64,000 nucleotides of DNA from Stomorhina lunata (Eukaryota > Arthropoda > Insecta > Diptera > Rhiniidae): contig OW121741.1 in assembly GCA_933228675.1 (NCBI GenBank), forward strand, positions 21,373,701 through 21,437,700. The letters run 5' to 3'. Every line of letters starts with the position of its first letter. Position 1 is the first letter of the stretch. The position numbers and the translations under genes are program-made. This document shows positions 50,528 through 62,139 of this stretch, piece by piece. The notes under the pieces were generated by a model. The model was given only the letters and a program-made list of their open reading frames with translations, was not told where the DNA came from and did not search any database.

Positions 50528-53500
50528 CGTCTGTCTGTCTGTCTGTTGAAATCAAGTTTCTGAAGCCCCTGGAGGGTGGACCTACATAAATTATATACCA
50601 GATTTTAGGAAATTCTCCCGCAATGAACGCTATTAAATTTCATTAAAATCGGTTTATAAACACCGAAAATATCGAAAAAATACCAAAAATTGCACGAAAA
50701 TTTTAAAATTTTTGATTGAAACACACTTTTAAATAATAAGAGAAACAAGGTACTCCTGGTGTACATGTGATAATATATTATATATCAGATTGTAGGAAAT
50801 GGTTCCCCAAAGCACTCTGTAAAATTTTAGCAAAATTGGTCTATAAACAACTGAGATACAGCCAAAACACTCAATTTGATGTATCGCAAATTGCCCAAAG
50901 TACGCGTTAGAGAATGTTTGTTGAAACAATGAAATGCAGAAATAGGAAAAACCATCCTCCTGGAGCACGGACATACATAAATTTTATATCAGATTTTAGG
51001 AAATTCCCCCGCCAAGCACATTATAAAGTTTTATCAAAAGCGGTCCATAAACAACTGAGATACCGCCAAAACACTACTTGTGATGTACAGCAAATTGCCC
51101 AAAGAACGTGTCTAAGAAATTTTGTTGACATTTTGTAAATATTGTTTCAGCGATATCTCAGGTGTTTATGGACCGATTGTGATGAAATTTGACAGCGTTC
51201 CTTGTGGGAGGATTTCCTAAAATCTGATATAAACTCCACAAATCTGATCATGAATACCATTCAAGTTGTACCGATCGTCTCAGAATCGGCAGGAGAATCG
51301 ATTTCGCGACGTCCGTCCGTCCGTCTGTTTGTCCGTCCGTCCGTCCGTCCGTCTACCTGTCTGTCCGTCCGTCCGTCTACCTGTCTGTCCTTTTTTCTGT
51401 TGTAGTCAAGTTTTTGGAGCTCAGGGTGGGACGATATCCTAAAATTTTGTGTAAAATGCATATGGGTATACCTTCCAGGAGCTCCACAAATCTGATTTTA
51501 GCAGACAGACACACTGCATTTATCTTAATTCTATGTCTGACTTTTGAACTTTATGATTACATTTGAGTATGTGTTATATATCAAATTATAGGTAATCTTC
51601 CTAGGAAGTACAAAAATGCAGCTAAGTATATGATATCCGTTCAAAACCTACATATGTATGTATGTATCTCACATATCAACGAAAATTTAAATTGTTTAAT
51701 TGCAATTGGGAGAAATCCGTTCACGTTTGACTATTGCTCCCGTATAACTTCGCCTAAGGCAATCTCTTAGCAGCTAATAAATGACAAATTATAATTATCT
51801 ATCTATTACAATAGATACGATGATGGCATTTAGTATAAAGACGTTGTACAATATCGTTATTCAGGGCGATATCTTGAAAAGTTCGGCTTTGAAAATGGGC
51901 GAGCTCGGTTCAAATTTTCTGTTATCTCCCATATAACCCCGACCGGGAATCACTTTAATGCTGATAAATTAAATCATGTTATAATTGCACAAAGAACTAG
52001 AGCAAAACTTTCCACACATCCATCGGACAGATCGAAAGAACAATGCATCCCAAATATTATTGTTGAAGTATTCATCTTAATTAGTTAACTAACTTCAGAT
52101 TAATAAGTAAATCTTCAATAAATTTTCCGCCAAAGCTGATATCCATTCATAGCTAGCTATATATTTCACGCATGTATCTAAAACTAAGAGTGTATACCTT
52201 ATAATTCTAAGGCTTGTATACATTGACAATCATTGTTAAAACTTTGAACTAAATCAGTCCGCTAACTTCAGAGTTTTACATAACTAATCATTAACCTTTA
52301 ATAGTTGGATAATTCGTATGAATTAAAGTACACAACCCTCACTGGGCACTGTGTTTTTGGGTTGTGTGCCAGAATACTTAATCTTCATCAAATCGATGTA
52401 CTCTTGCAAATCTAAGGGCATCTACATTTTGAAGCATCTTTTCTGCATGGTTTATCTGGTCTATCGAACTTTAGAATCCAAGTGACGCTGCCTTATACAT
52501 CAGCCACCTGCCCAACCTAACCTTTGGGTCCATAACTATTCTAGATGATGACGCCACCGAAAAGCTTTTCGTTTTCCGGCCAGAGTTGATTGTCATTTGA
52601 GCCCTTTTTATAGCATTTTAGGTCCTCACATTCTTGACGGATATTGTCTTTAAGAGCTGCAAGAGTCTGAGGCTTGTTGACATAAACCCGCGACTTCAAA
52701 AAGCCCCACAAAAAGAAGTCTGCAGCGGTCAAATCAGGCGATCTTGCTGGCCAGTGCAAATCGCCAAAACGGAAGATTAGGCGCCCGGGAAATGCATCCT
52801 TCAGCATATCGGTTGTGGCACGTGCAGTGTATGCCGTTGCACCGTCCTGTTGGAACCACATGTTTTCCAATCCCAATTCATCAAGTTGCGGCAAACGGAA
52901 CTCGTTAATCATTGCTCTGTAGCGCTCACCATTCACAGTAACCGTTTGGCCCGCTACGTCTTTGAATAAAAAAGGTCCGATGACTCCTCCAGCGAAAAAA
53001 GCACACCATACAATGACTTTGAGTGGGTGTAATAGCTCTTCGTGGGTTACACGCGGATTTTCACGTAAATTTTGCTTATTTACGTACCCGGTAAGATAGA
53101 AATGGGCTTAATCACTCATGATTATTTTTAATCTTGGTGGTGATTAGGGATGGCTTGAGCGTATGTTAGACGCGATTGGCGGTCAGCAGCTAACAGCTGA
53201 TGCACCGTCTGGACTTTGTACGGAAACATCTTCAAATTTTTTACCAAAATTCGCTGTAAAGACCGTTGACTGATACCCATTTGCGTGGCACGTCGTCTGA
53301 TCGATGTCGACGGCGCTTCCATGACATCCTCGGCTACAGCAGCAATATTCTCTGCAGAACGGCGACTCCGGGGTCTGCCACGAATGGCAGCATCTCGTGT
53401 TGTGCCAGTCTCTTCGAGGCGAGCAGTATTTCACCAGTAGACGTTGGACGACTAGAAAATCTGCGACGAAACTCACGTTGTGCCAAAGTCACCGACCGAT

Positions 53501-53896
53501 TATTGGCCAAATAAATAGTCACCAATATTCCGCGTTCTGGAGCAGTGTAGAGTAACATTGTTTATTAACGTGTATTTTGCAAGTGTTTACTACACAAATG
53601 CCAAAACAGAATTGACATTAGGGGCCAATCGCAAAATTTAGACCATTTTCTGATAGGAGGATTACTTTTGCGCCACCTTGTACTAGTATAACCAAATATT
53701 GCTAGGAATTACATTTAGTATGAACAAAAGAAAATTAATATACATATGAAGCATTTGTGTGGGGCTCAACTAAGTCAGTAATCAGAAACTATATAATTAT
53801 CAATATATTCATACGATTTTGTATTTTACTTTTGAAACACTATTGGTGAAGGGTATCCAAGATTCGGTAAAGCCGAATATACCACTCTTACTTGTT
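50356..53896 (-). mobile_element. dispersed element copy B, inverted relative to copy A
   Basis: It is the reverse complement of 21673-23656 over most of its length. The left end reads ATACCCTTCACCAATAGGTG, AAAGGGTATTATA. The right end reads TATCCAAGATTCGG... GCCGAATATACCACTCTTAC, TTGT. It has (CTGT)n near 50490-50545 and (CCGT)n near 51310-51390. It carries the mariner pseudogene at 52541-53690. Confidence 0.8.
52541..53558 (-). pseudogene. DD41D mariner-type transposase, broken
   Basis: The minus strand begins ERGILVTIYLANNRSVTLAQ and runs through RRRATQMGISQRSLQRILVK (helix-turn-helix), MSD-stop-AHFYLTGYVNKQN (TAA at 53108-53110), then WFQQDGATAYTARATTDML, and SPDLTAADFFLWGFLKS, ending KLFGGVII. 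Between the QQD Asp and the AAD Asp there are 41 residues, which is the DD41D class (rosa-like), not classical DD34D. At least one further frameshift lies near 53420. One likely TIR is seen at about 53660-53690 (GGCGCAAAAGTAATCC on the minus strand). Confidence 0.8.
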
Positions 53897-54096
53897 TTAA
53901 ATACAACAACAAAAAAGTTTTTGTTGTTGTTTTCCAATTGCTTACCCAAGTCATTACTTTTCTGCAATTGGTAAGTACTTGCCTCCAATGACATCCCCAT
54001 GTTAATGTAATGACTTAAACAGTGAATGAGTAAGTAGTTCGTGTTCAATAGTTTAGCTGTTTAACTCATTACTTGGTAATGAAAAGTTTTGCTGGG

Positions 54097-54290
54097 AAAT
54101 TTTTGAAAAATTTCCTTTTAAAAATTAGTAAATTTTTGAAAAATTTCCTATTAAAAATTAGTAAATTTTTAAAAAATTTCCTTTAAAAAAATTATAAATT
54201 TTTGAAAAATTTCCTTTAAAAAAAATTGTAAATATTTAAAAAATATTCTTTAAAAAAAATTAATAATTTTTTTGAATTTCCTTTAATTTT
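54097..54290 (-). repeat. satellite, continuation after the insertion
   Basis: Diverged 31 bp-type units (AAATTTTTGAAAAATTTCCT) continue the array at 48165-49254. Confidence 0.9.
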
Positions 54291-54299
54291 ATTTGAATT

Positions 54300-55680
54300 C
54301 AAACAAAGACATTTAAATCATCAAATCCTTTTTGATCCTTTGCTCTTGTCCTTCTTTGGTTTTACGATTTTTGTGGTAGAAAAAAATACTTAAGATGATA
54401 ATTCAACATCGAATTAAAGCAAGAATAATGTGAATAATAAATAAATGCAATAATATTTTTTTTATATTTTTATACATTTTTTTTAGCTAACGGCTAACAA
54501 ATTGTTTTGGCTCATTGTCTTTCATTTCTTTGGCAGTAAATCCTTAATTCTTGTCTATTTTCGTCTTATTTGAAAGATTTGTTTGACATGCCTTGAGATT
54601 CTTTTCGGTTTATTTTTTTCTTGAGGAATAAGAAACCGAAAAAAGGATGTTTAATGTTGTATGGTCATGTTGAATGGTCAGAAATAAAATTGAATTGTTG
54701 TCGTTGCAACATCTTCTAAAGGATATTATTGTATCTTCGAGCAAGAATCCTTCAAAGAAATCATCTTCATTTCTTAAAGGCTTTAAATGAAGCATTTCTT
54801 ATTATATCCTTAGAGTTCTTTTTCTTAACAAAATATCCTCATAACATATTTCTTCGCAATCTTAACTATTTCATCAATTGGTTTTTCTTTAGTCCTGGCC
54901 ACAATTTATAACATATGACAATTTACTCTTGAATCCTTTGGTTTTTTTTTTCCTTGTCATCAATATTTTATTTTATATGCAAAAATGAATATATCAAACC
55001 TTTTTTATGTTCAACATAACTAAATAAATATATATTTTTTTCTTCATATATTGGTTGTATTTTGTTGTTATGGTGAATAAATTTCTAATACAATTTTTCA
55101 AAGATGATTTGTGTCTTAGAAATTTTATACAAGTCCTTTTCTCCTTTTTATTATTTCTTTTATAAATTGTCAAAAATAAAGGATTTCTTTTTTATGTTTT
55201 GATAGCTTATTGAATATTTATAAGCACCTTATTTTCTATACAATTGATCAGATCAAAGTGTTTCATTTTTATTTCTTTTATGACAATTTTTTATTCAGTT
55301 TAAGGGTCACATGTTTAAATACTGGGAAATTCACACGTTTTTTTATGAACTAAAAAATTTAGTCATAGCTCAGATAGTAGATAATAGTTTCAATCATGGC
55401 TCAAGTCATATTACTTATCACAGATCCAGTAATAGTTATAGTCTAGTCATAGCTTTGGTCATACCGTAAGTAAGATTCACAGTTCTGTCTTACTTAGTTG
55501 TAGTCACACCTCTAGTTTTGTTTAAGTCCAGCCAATATACATATTAGATATAGTTAAAAAATAAACTACTATTTTCTCATTGGATGCCAGGCGCCGGCAC
55601 TTCATACCACCAGGAGCCAACTACTTTTCATAATTTTAGTAAGACAACACGATCGTTTAATACAATCGGCAAAATGAGTT
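54300..55680. other. AT-rich, no recognised gene
   Basis: T-rich and A-rich stretches with short ORFs only. No family resemblance seen. Confidence 0.5.
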
Positions 55681-55683
55681 TGA

Positions 55684-55970
55684 ACAAGTAAAAGTGTTAT
55701 ATTCGGCTGTGCCGAATCTTATATACCCACAATCAAATTGTGCTAAATTTAGAAACATATCTCACATATCTACGAGAGTGCAGCTAAATCAAAATGTGGA
55801 CCAAAATCGAAAAAAAAATTACACTAGTAAATATTTTGGGTGAAATCTTTGTACTAAATTTAAAAAATTTGGTCTAATCCGGGCATCGTTTAACATTAAT
55901 AAGCTGTTAAATACTTATCGTTAATATATAGTTAGGCCAAAAAAGTTGATAGTAATACGCCATTTTTATA
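55684..55970 (+). mobile_element. partial dispersed element with TTCGGC hairpin
   Basis: It starts ACAAGTAAAAGTGTTATATT with stem ATTCGGC-TGT-GCCGAAT, then TTATATACCCACAATC. This is the 5' type of end seen at 21673. The opposite end was not found. Confidence 0.5.
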
Positions 55971-56099
55971 TATTTTGTTAGGAGTTTCTCGACTTAACGT
56001 TAACAGAAAGCTATCTTATTTCGTAAGTGCAATCTTAATATACAAAATGTACCTAAGAATCTTTTTGATTGCAAAAATAAAATATAGCCAAATGTTGAC

Positions 56100-56690
56100 C
56101 GATAGAAAATTTTTTTATCAAAAATTTTTCTATAGAAAATTTTTTTATCCAAAATTTTTGTATAGAAACTTTTTTTATCCAAAATTTTTGTATAGAAAAT
56201 TTTTTTATCAAAAATTTTTTTATCAAAAAATTTTCTACAGAAAATTTTTTTTATCAAAAAATTTTCTACAGAAAATTTTTTTTATCAAAAAATTTTCTAC
56301 AGAAAATTTTTTTTATCAAAAAATTTTCTATAGAAAATTTTTTTATCAAAAAATTTTCTATAGAAAATTTTTTTATCAAAAATTTTTCTATAGAAAATTT
56401 TTTTATCAAAAATTTTTCTATAGAAATTTTTTTTATCAAAAATTTTTCTATAGAAAATTTTTTTATAAAAAATTTTTCTATAGAATATTTTTTTATAGAA
56501 AATTTTTTGTCAAAAATTTTTCTATAGAGAATTTTTTTATCAAAAATGTTTCTATAGAAAATTGTTTTATCAAAAATTTTTCTACAGAAATTTTTTTTAT
56601 CAAAAAATTTTCAATAGAAAATTTTTTTTATCAAAAATGTTTCTATAGAAAATATTTTTATCAAAAATTTTTCTATAGAAAATTTTTTAA
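56100..56690. repeat. 30 bp palindromic satellite block
   Basis: About 19 copies of the TTTTCTATAGAAAA / TTTATCAAAAATTT unit, with some TTCTACAGAAAA variants. The ORF 55975-56730 is satellite-encoded. Confidence 0.92.
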
Positions 56691-56969
56691 TTTTTTTGGA
56701 ATCAATTATTCGAACTTTAAATTGAATTAATTGAAAAATTAGGATTAATCAGGCTTGAGTTCATTTTTAATTTTCAAATTATTAATTTGAAAATTTGAAA
56801 GTAATAATGTGGAGAAAAACTGAAAAAATTATTTTTGAACGCGGCTAGTGGATTGCAATTTCTGTCCCGCCACAGGACGTCATCAGCACTTAGCGCCCTC
56901 GACCACAGTCGAGTTATCTATAGAAAATTTTTTTATCAAAAATTTTTCTATAGAAAATTTTTTTTTGGA

Positions 56970-57224
56970 TATATAATAATATAATTCTCGTTTTCAATTT
57001 CGCTTAAGAATTCAGTAAAATAGATGATCTTAACTACTGGCATCTAACAGTTGGTGACACAGTGTGCTGATGAAGTCCGTAGCGGGACAGAAAATGCAGC
57101 ATTCCACACTGCTAAGTGTCACATAGTTTTTTCAGTATTCCTAAAATTTATTCATCTAATTTAAAAATCATAAATTAAAAAAATAATTTATGACATGAAC
57201 CTAAGCCCGACTCGAACCCACGAC
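56970..57224 (-). repeat. tRNA-like B-box repeat (inverted copy of 19845-20095)
   Basis: It ends AGCCCGACTCGAACCCACGA on the plus strand, i.e. the B-box on the minus strand. It includes the same TGTCCCGCTACGGACTTCAT element as the other copy (reverse complement). It lies in the satellite field. Confidence 0.7.
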
Positions 57225-57234
57225 CATCAACGAA

Positions 57235-58965
57235 AATTTTTTTTATCAAAAATTTTTCTATAGAAAATATTTTTATCAAAGATTTTTCTATACAAAATTT
57301 TTTTATCAAAAATTTTTTTTTATCAAACATTTTTCTATAGAAAATTTTTTTATCAAAAATTTTTCTATAGAAAATTTTTTTATCAAAAATTTTTCTATAG
57401 AAAATTTTTTTTATCAAAAATTTTTCTATAGAAAATATTTTTATCAAAAATTTTTCTATAGAATATTTTTTTATAGAAAATTTTTTTATCAAAAATTTTT
57501 CTATAGAAAATTTTTTTATCAAAAATTTTTCTATAGAAAAGTTTTTTATTAAAAATTTTTCTATAGAAAATTTTTTCATCTAAAATTTTTCTATAGAAAA
57601 TTTTTTTATCACAAATTTTTCTATAGAAAATTTTTCTATAAAAAATTTTTCTATAGAAAGTTTTTTTTATCAAAAAATTTTCTATAGAAATATTTTTGAT
57701 AGTCGTGGGTTCGAGTCGGGCTTAAAAAAAAAAAAATAATTTATGACATGAACCTAAGCCCGACTCGAACCCACGACCATCAACATAAATTCTGGTTCAA
57801 CTAAAATTAATTTCTTTCAGAAATTTTTTTTATCAAAAATTTTTCTATAGAAAATTTTTTTATTAAAAATTTTTCAATAGAAAATTTTTTTATCAAAAAT
57901 TTTTTTTATCAAAAATTTTTCTATAGAAAATTTTTTTATCAAAAATTTTTCTATAGAAAATTTTTTTATCAAAAACTTTCCTATATCAAAAATTTTTCTA
58001 TAGAAAATTTTTTTATCAAAAATTTTTCTATAGAATATTTTTTTATAGAAAATTTTTTTATCAAAAATTTTTCTATAGAAAATTTTTTTATCAAAAATTT
58101 TTCTATAGAAAAGTTTTTTATTAAAAATTTTTCTATAGAAAATTTTTTCATCAAAAATTTTTCTATAGAAAATTTTTTTATCACAAATTTTTCTATAGAA
58201 AATTTTTTTATCACAAATTTTTCTATAGAAAATTTTTTTATAAAAAATTTTTCTATAGAAAATTTTTTTTATCAAAAAATTTTCTATAGAAATATTTTTG
58301 ATGGTCGTGGGTTCGAGTCGGGCTTAAAAAAAAAATAATTTTTTTATCAAAAATTTTTTTATCAAAAATTTTTCTATAGAAAATTTTTTTATCAAAAATT
58401 TTTCTATAGAAAATTTTTTTATCAAAAATTTTTCTATAGAAAATTTTTTTTATCAAAAATTTTTCTATAGAAAATTTTTTTATCAAAACTTTTTCTATGG
58501 AAAATATTTTTATCAAAAATTTTTCTATAGAATATTTTTTTATAGAAAATTTTTTTATCAAAAATTTTTTTATAGAAAATTTTCTATCAAAAATTTTTCT
58601 ATCAAAAATTTTTCTATAGAAAATTTTTTTTGCAAAAATTTTTCTTTTTTATAGAAAATTTTTTTATCTAAAATTTGCAAAAATTTTTGTATAGAAAATT
58701 TTCTTGCAAAAATTTTTCTATAAAAATTTTTTTTTGCCAAAATTTTTTTTTAAAAAATTTTTCTATAGAAAATTTTCTAGCAAAAATTTTTCTATACAAA
58801 ATTTTTTTATTAAAAATTTGTTAACAAAATTTTTCTATGAAAAATTTTTTATCAAAATTTTTCTATACAAAATTTTTTATCAAAATTTTTCTATAGAAAA
58901 TTTTTTAATAGAAAATTTATTTATCAAACATTTTTCTATAGAAGATTTAAAAATTTTTTGATATA
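57235..58965. repeat. 30 bp palindromic satellite field with higher-order duplication
   Basis: Blocks at 57235-57700, 57830-58300 and 58335-58960. The segment 57440-57620 repeats almost exactly at 58015-58200, with shared variants such as GAATATTTTTTTATAGAAAA, so the field grew by block duplication. The last part is diverged. Confidence 0.9.
57702..57777. repeat. inverted B-box pair, 23 bp stem
   Basis: GTCGTGGGTTCGAGTCGGGC followed by TTA (57702-57724) and its exact reverse complement (57755-57777), with about 30 nt between. A single further copy is at 58304-58324. Confidence 0.9.
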
Positions 58966-59283
58966 AAAATATTTTTATCGATAAATTTTCTATAAAATCT
59001 AATTTTTATCGAACAATTTTTTATTAAAAATTTTTCTAAAAAAAATGTTGGGATCGACAATATCTGAAAAATATAAAAATCTAAAAATATTCCCAATATT
59101 TGCAAAAATATTCCCAATGTTTACAAAAATATTCCCAATGTTTACAAAAATAATAGTGGCGTGGCAACAATGTTCGAGGTTATATATTTTTTTTTCTCTC
59201 GAACCATGTATTTTGTTGCTATAAATTGGATTTTGATTTGTTTCTTGTCTATTTTGTTCTGGTCTTTTCTTAAACAAAGCGGC

Positions 59284-59337
59284 ACCAACCAACTCTGTTA
59301 ACATCCTGGAACTTGGATGTTAACAGAGTTGGTTGGT
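59284..59337. repeat. perfect 23 bp stem hairpin, 8 nt loop
   Basis: ACCAACCAACTCTGTTAACA-TCC, loop TGGAACTT, then the perfect complement. The sequence is not part of a recognised satellite. Confidence 0.95.
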
Positions 59338-59553
59338 ACTGAATGATTTTAATACTCAGTTTCACGAGTTTTATTAATGATTGTGGATTTTTACGAAAAT
59401 TAAAAATGTTCATCGGCTACTGGTGGTATGGGCCCATAGGTTTATGAGATTTTTGTGAAAGATTACAAAGTAATGTTAAAGTTTTTTAAGAAATTTTCGA
59501 GAATGTAAAAGTTTTTCGGATCGGACCAAATTGGCGAAAGCTAATTCTTCATC

Positions 59554-59554
<1 letters not shown>

Positions 59555-59606
<52 letters not shown>

Positions 59607-59625
59607 ATATATATATATATAGATA

Positions 59626-59675
<50 letters not shown>

Positions 59676-59692
59676 TACCTATATATATATAT
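59555..59692. repeat. (AT)n microsatellite with interruptions
   Basis: Long AT runs broken by CTATAT, AGATAT, GTATAT and ACCTAT. Confidence 0.95.
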
Positions 59693-59728
59693 TACTTCGG
59701 GTAGTCTTTTCTATAGACACTGATCGAA

Positions 59729-59776
59729 TCAAAGTAGAAAGAAATGTCGACTTTCCGACATTTCTTTCTACTTTGA
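59729..59776. repeat. perfect 21 bp stem hairpin, 6 nt loop
   Basis: TCAAAGTAGAAAGAAATGTC-G, loop ACTTTC, then the exact reverse complement. A related TCTACTTTGA piece recurs at 59846-59858. Confidence 0.95.
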
Positions 59777-59879
59777 CTTTCGGGCAGTTTTTTCTGTAGA
59801 CTCTTATTAAACCTGTCTTTCGATAATTGGAAATTTTTTTTCTACTTTGATTTTCGGGCAGTTTCGATCACAGTTTTCT

Positions 59880-61250
59880 ATGGCTGTTGACAACAGACGT
59901 AGAAGAGGATGTCCCAAACTTTAATAGAAAGACCAAGTAGAGGAAAATCTTTCAAATCTCGGCCTACGAAATTGGATCTTAAGGCTTTAACCATAACAGG
60001 TCCCAACAAATGATAAGTTCGCGATTCTGGTCGGTGTCTGCTTATTAATCGAAGCTGTCCTACATATCTGCAGGCCGTTCTGCTATTCTAACCCCTTTGA
60101 CTACCATATGTTTAGTCATAGAGTAGTTGAAGACATTTTCTAATGATAGAATGGCTCCTACATTATTAGTTTTATTCAAAGTCTTAGCTCCAGTCATAGT
60201 CTTTTCAAATTACAATAAGTCCTCGTCTTCTTGGGTTTAAAACATTGTATCACCTTAATTACCCGTTCACATTTTAAATTCATATTCATCATTAAATTGA
60301 CATGGTGGAAATAATTTTTACCAACAATAGATAACAAATTGTAAGTTTTCCGTGAAAAAAGAAAGAAGTGATATCATACATTACAACAAATACTCTAATA
60401 AAAATCACTTAATCGCTTCATTTTAAAACGCCCCTTTGGCACGTTACACAATTACACTAAACATTAGCAGGAGTAACTACCACAACAAGGACTAATACAA
60501 TAATAACAACAAAAGAAAAAAACCAACCCATTTTCTATATACAACCAGAAAGGGAGTTCAGGCATTGAGCCAACCCACCCATTAAATTAAGGACCAAAAA
60601 CAAAAAAAAAAAACATCAATATCATCATGCAACTTTACAGTTTCCGAACATAGACGGACTCAAATCATATCAAATTTATTTATTTACTTACAAAGACTAG
60701 GATGAATTTTAAATGAGCGAGACGATGGGGGAGGGAATCATGTTTTTTTTTATAGATTTAACCCATGCAAACCATATAATAGTAATTGCATCCAAGGAAT
60801 GGGTATTTTCCCTTTGTTACTTTTGTTGGTGTGTGGAAATTTGGCATTAAACTCACGCGATAAACTAGCGAGAATGGTTTAGTGGACAGAGGCGTAGGGG
60901 AAATGTTTAAGAAAGGGGTTTTTGCATTTGAGTTACTTGAATATAGTTTTTTTTGGTGTAGAAAGTTCCTAAGTTCTTTGTCGATTAAAGCATCAAGCTT
61001 TTAATTAATTTAATTATAATATCGTTCCAGAGAATATTAGCAAATGTCTCTGTTCTTGTGAATTTAATTAAGATTCAGTATTCCGATATTTTGTTATGTT
61101 ATATATGGATAAAAAGTCGGAAATATGGTTTAAATGTCCGATCGTATCCTATTGTTGTTATAACAGGGTAATTATGGAAGTTCTTGTTCGGAATAATTAG
61201 ATTTAGGAATCGGTTTGGACCTTGATTCATTTTAAGGGAAGTCAATCTGT
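59880..61250. other. mostly unrecognised sequence
   Basis: 59915-60000 resembles 49830-49930 (reverse complement; AATAGAAAGACCAAGTAGAG), probably a retroelement tail. The rest is unrecognised and without convincing ORFs. Confidence 0.5.
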
Positions 61251-61259
61251 AGGATTAAG

Positions 61260-61890
61260 ATTTACTGTATCTGCTCAGACTTCTCTGTTTACCTATAGTC
61301 TTAAAACATTCAGTCTTCTCCATTAATGTTTATCGGTAGTCATCACTTTCATCTCGTTCCACGATACACCCAACTCTCTACTTTATTTGATACCTCCCCG
61401 TGTTTGCGAGTCTTCCAAATCTCCTGGAACCTTGAGGATTATATTCTGATTTATATCAGTGGCCGCTATTCTCAACGTGTCCTAACTAACCATATTTTCT
61501 AGAGCGTGTAGCAGATCTTTAACTATGCTCAAGCTATGGTTCATTAAAGATTGTGGCGAAAAAGAAAATTTCGAGTATTCGTCTAATGCATAGATTAACA
61601 AATGCTTGCAGACTATTCATCATTTGTATCTGCTCAGACTTGTCTCTTTACCTATGCCTTAAAACGTAGTCATCACTTTCATCTTGTTTCATGATACACC
61701 CAACTCCCTCAGCCCGTTCTTTATTTGACGCCTCACGGTGTTTGCGGGTCTTTCAGATCTCCTGGAACCTTGAGGATTGTATTTTCTCAATATGTGTCCT
61801 AACCAACCATATTTTCTAGAATGAGCAATTGTTTACAGCAGATCTTGGACATTGCGCAACCATAGAACTTGATTATTGAGCCAGAAAATT
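61260..61890. repeat. two direct copies of a ~300 bp segment
   Basis: Both copies (near 61265-61560 and 61620-61880) contain ATCTGCTCAGACTT, CACTTTCATCT, ATACACCCAACTC and TCCTGGAACCTTGAGGATT. Probably degraded retroelement sequence. No frame is intact. Confidence 0.65.
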
Positions 61891-62139
61891 TTAAGTATTC
61901 GTCAAAGAAACCGAAACCGATAAGTAACAAAAAGTTTCAAGCTCATCAATTGATTGTCCAACCGATTGTTCCACAATAAACCTTAAGCAATTAAAGTCAT
62001 CAATACAAGATTTATTTGCTCCAAAGCCAGCTTGTTCGCGTCTTGGCTGTGGGTAACAATACCCGCTATTCGACTGTGCATAATATGGGCTATGATTTTA
62101 TTGATCTTATTACGAAGAGTGGTACTTCTACAGTTTGAG

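Larger units (their letters stand above)
49255..54096. mobile_element. 4.8 kb TIR element inserted in the satellite
   Basis: The ends are CCCAGCAAAACTTTGGTAAT and, reversed, CCCAGCAAAACTTTTCATTA. The flanks, 49251-49254 (GTAA) and 54097 onward (AAATTTTTG), rejoin to give an ordinary satellite unit with about 2 bp duplicated. Inside are a non-LTR scrap (49560-49990), a tRNA-like head (50251-50330) and the dispersed element copy B. No transposase belonging to these TIRs is recognised, so it is non-autonomous or gutted. Confidence 0.8.

Noticed and set aside
55975..58561. Long Lys/Phe/Ile-rich ORFs on both strands
   Set aside because: They are translations of a 30 bp palindromic satellite whose period is a multiple of three. 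There is no start context, domain or conservation.
59284..59776. Hairpins as microRNA precursors
   Set aside because: Stems of 21-23 bp are shorter than normal pre-miRNA stems and are perfectly paired. No expression evidence.
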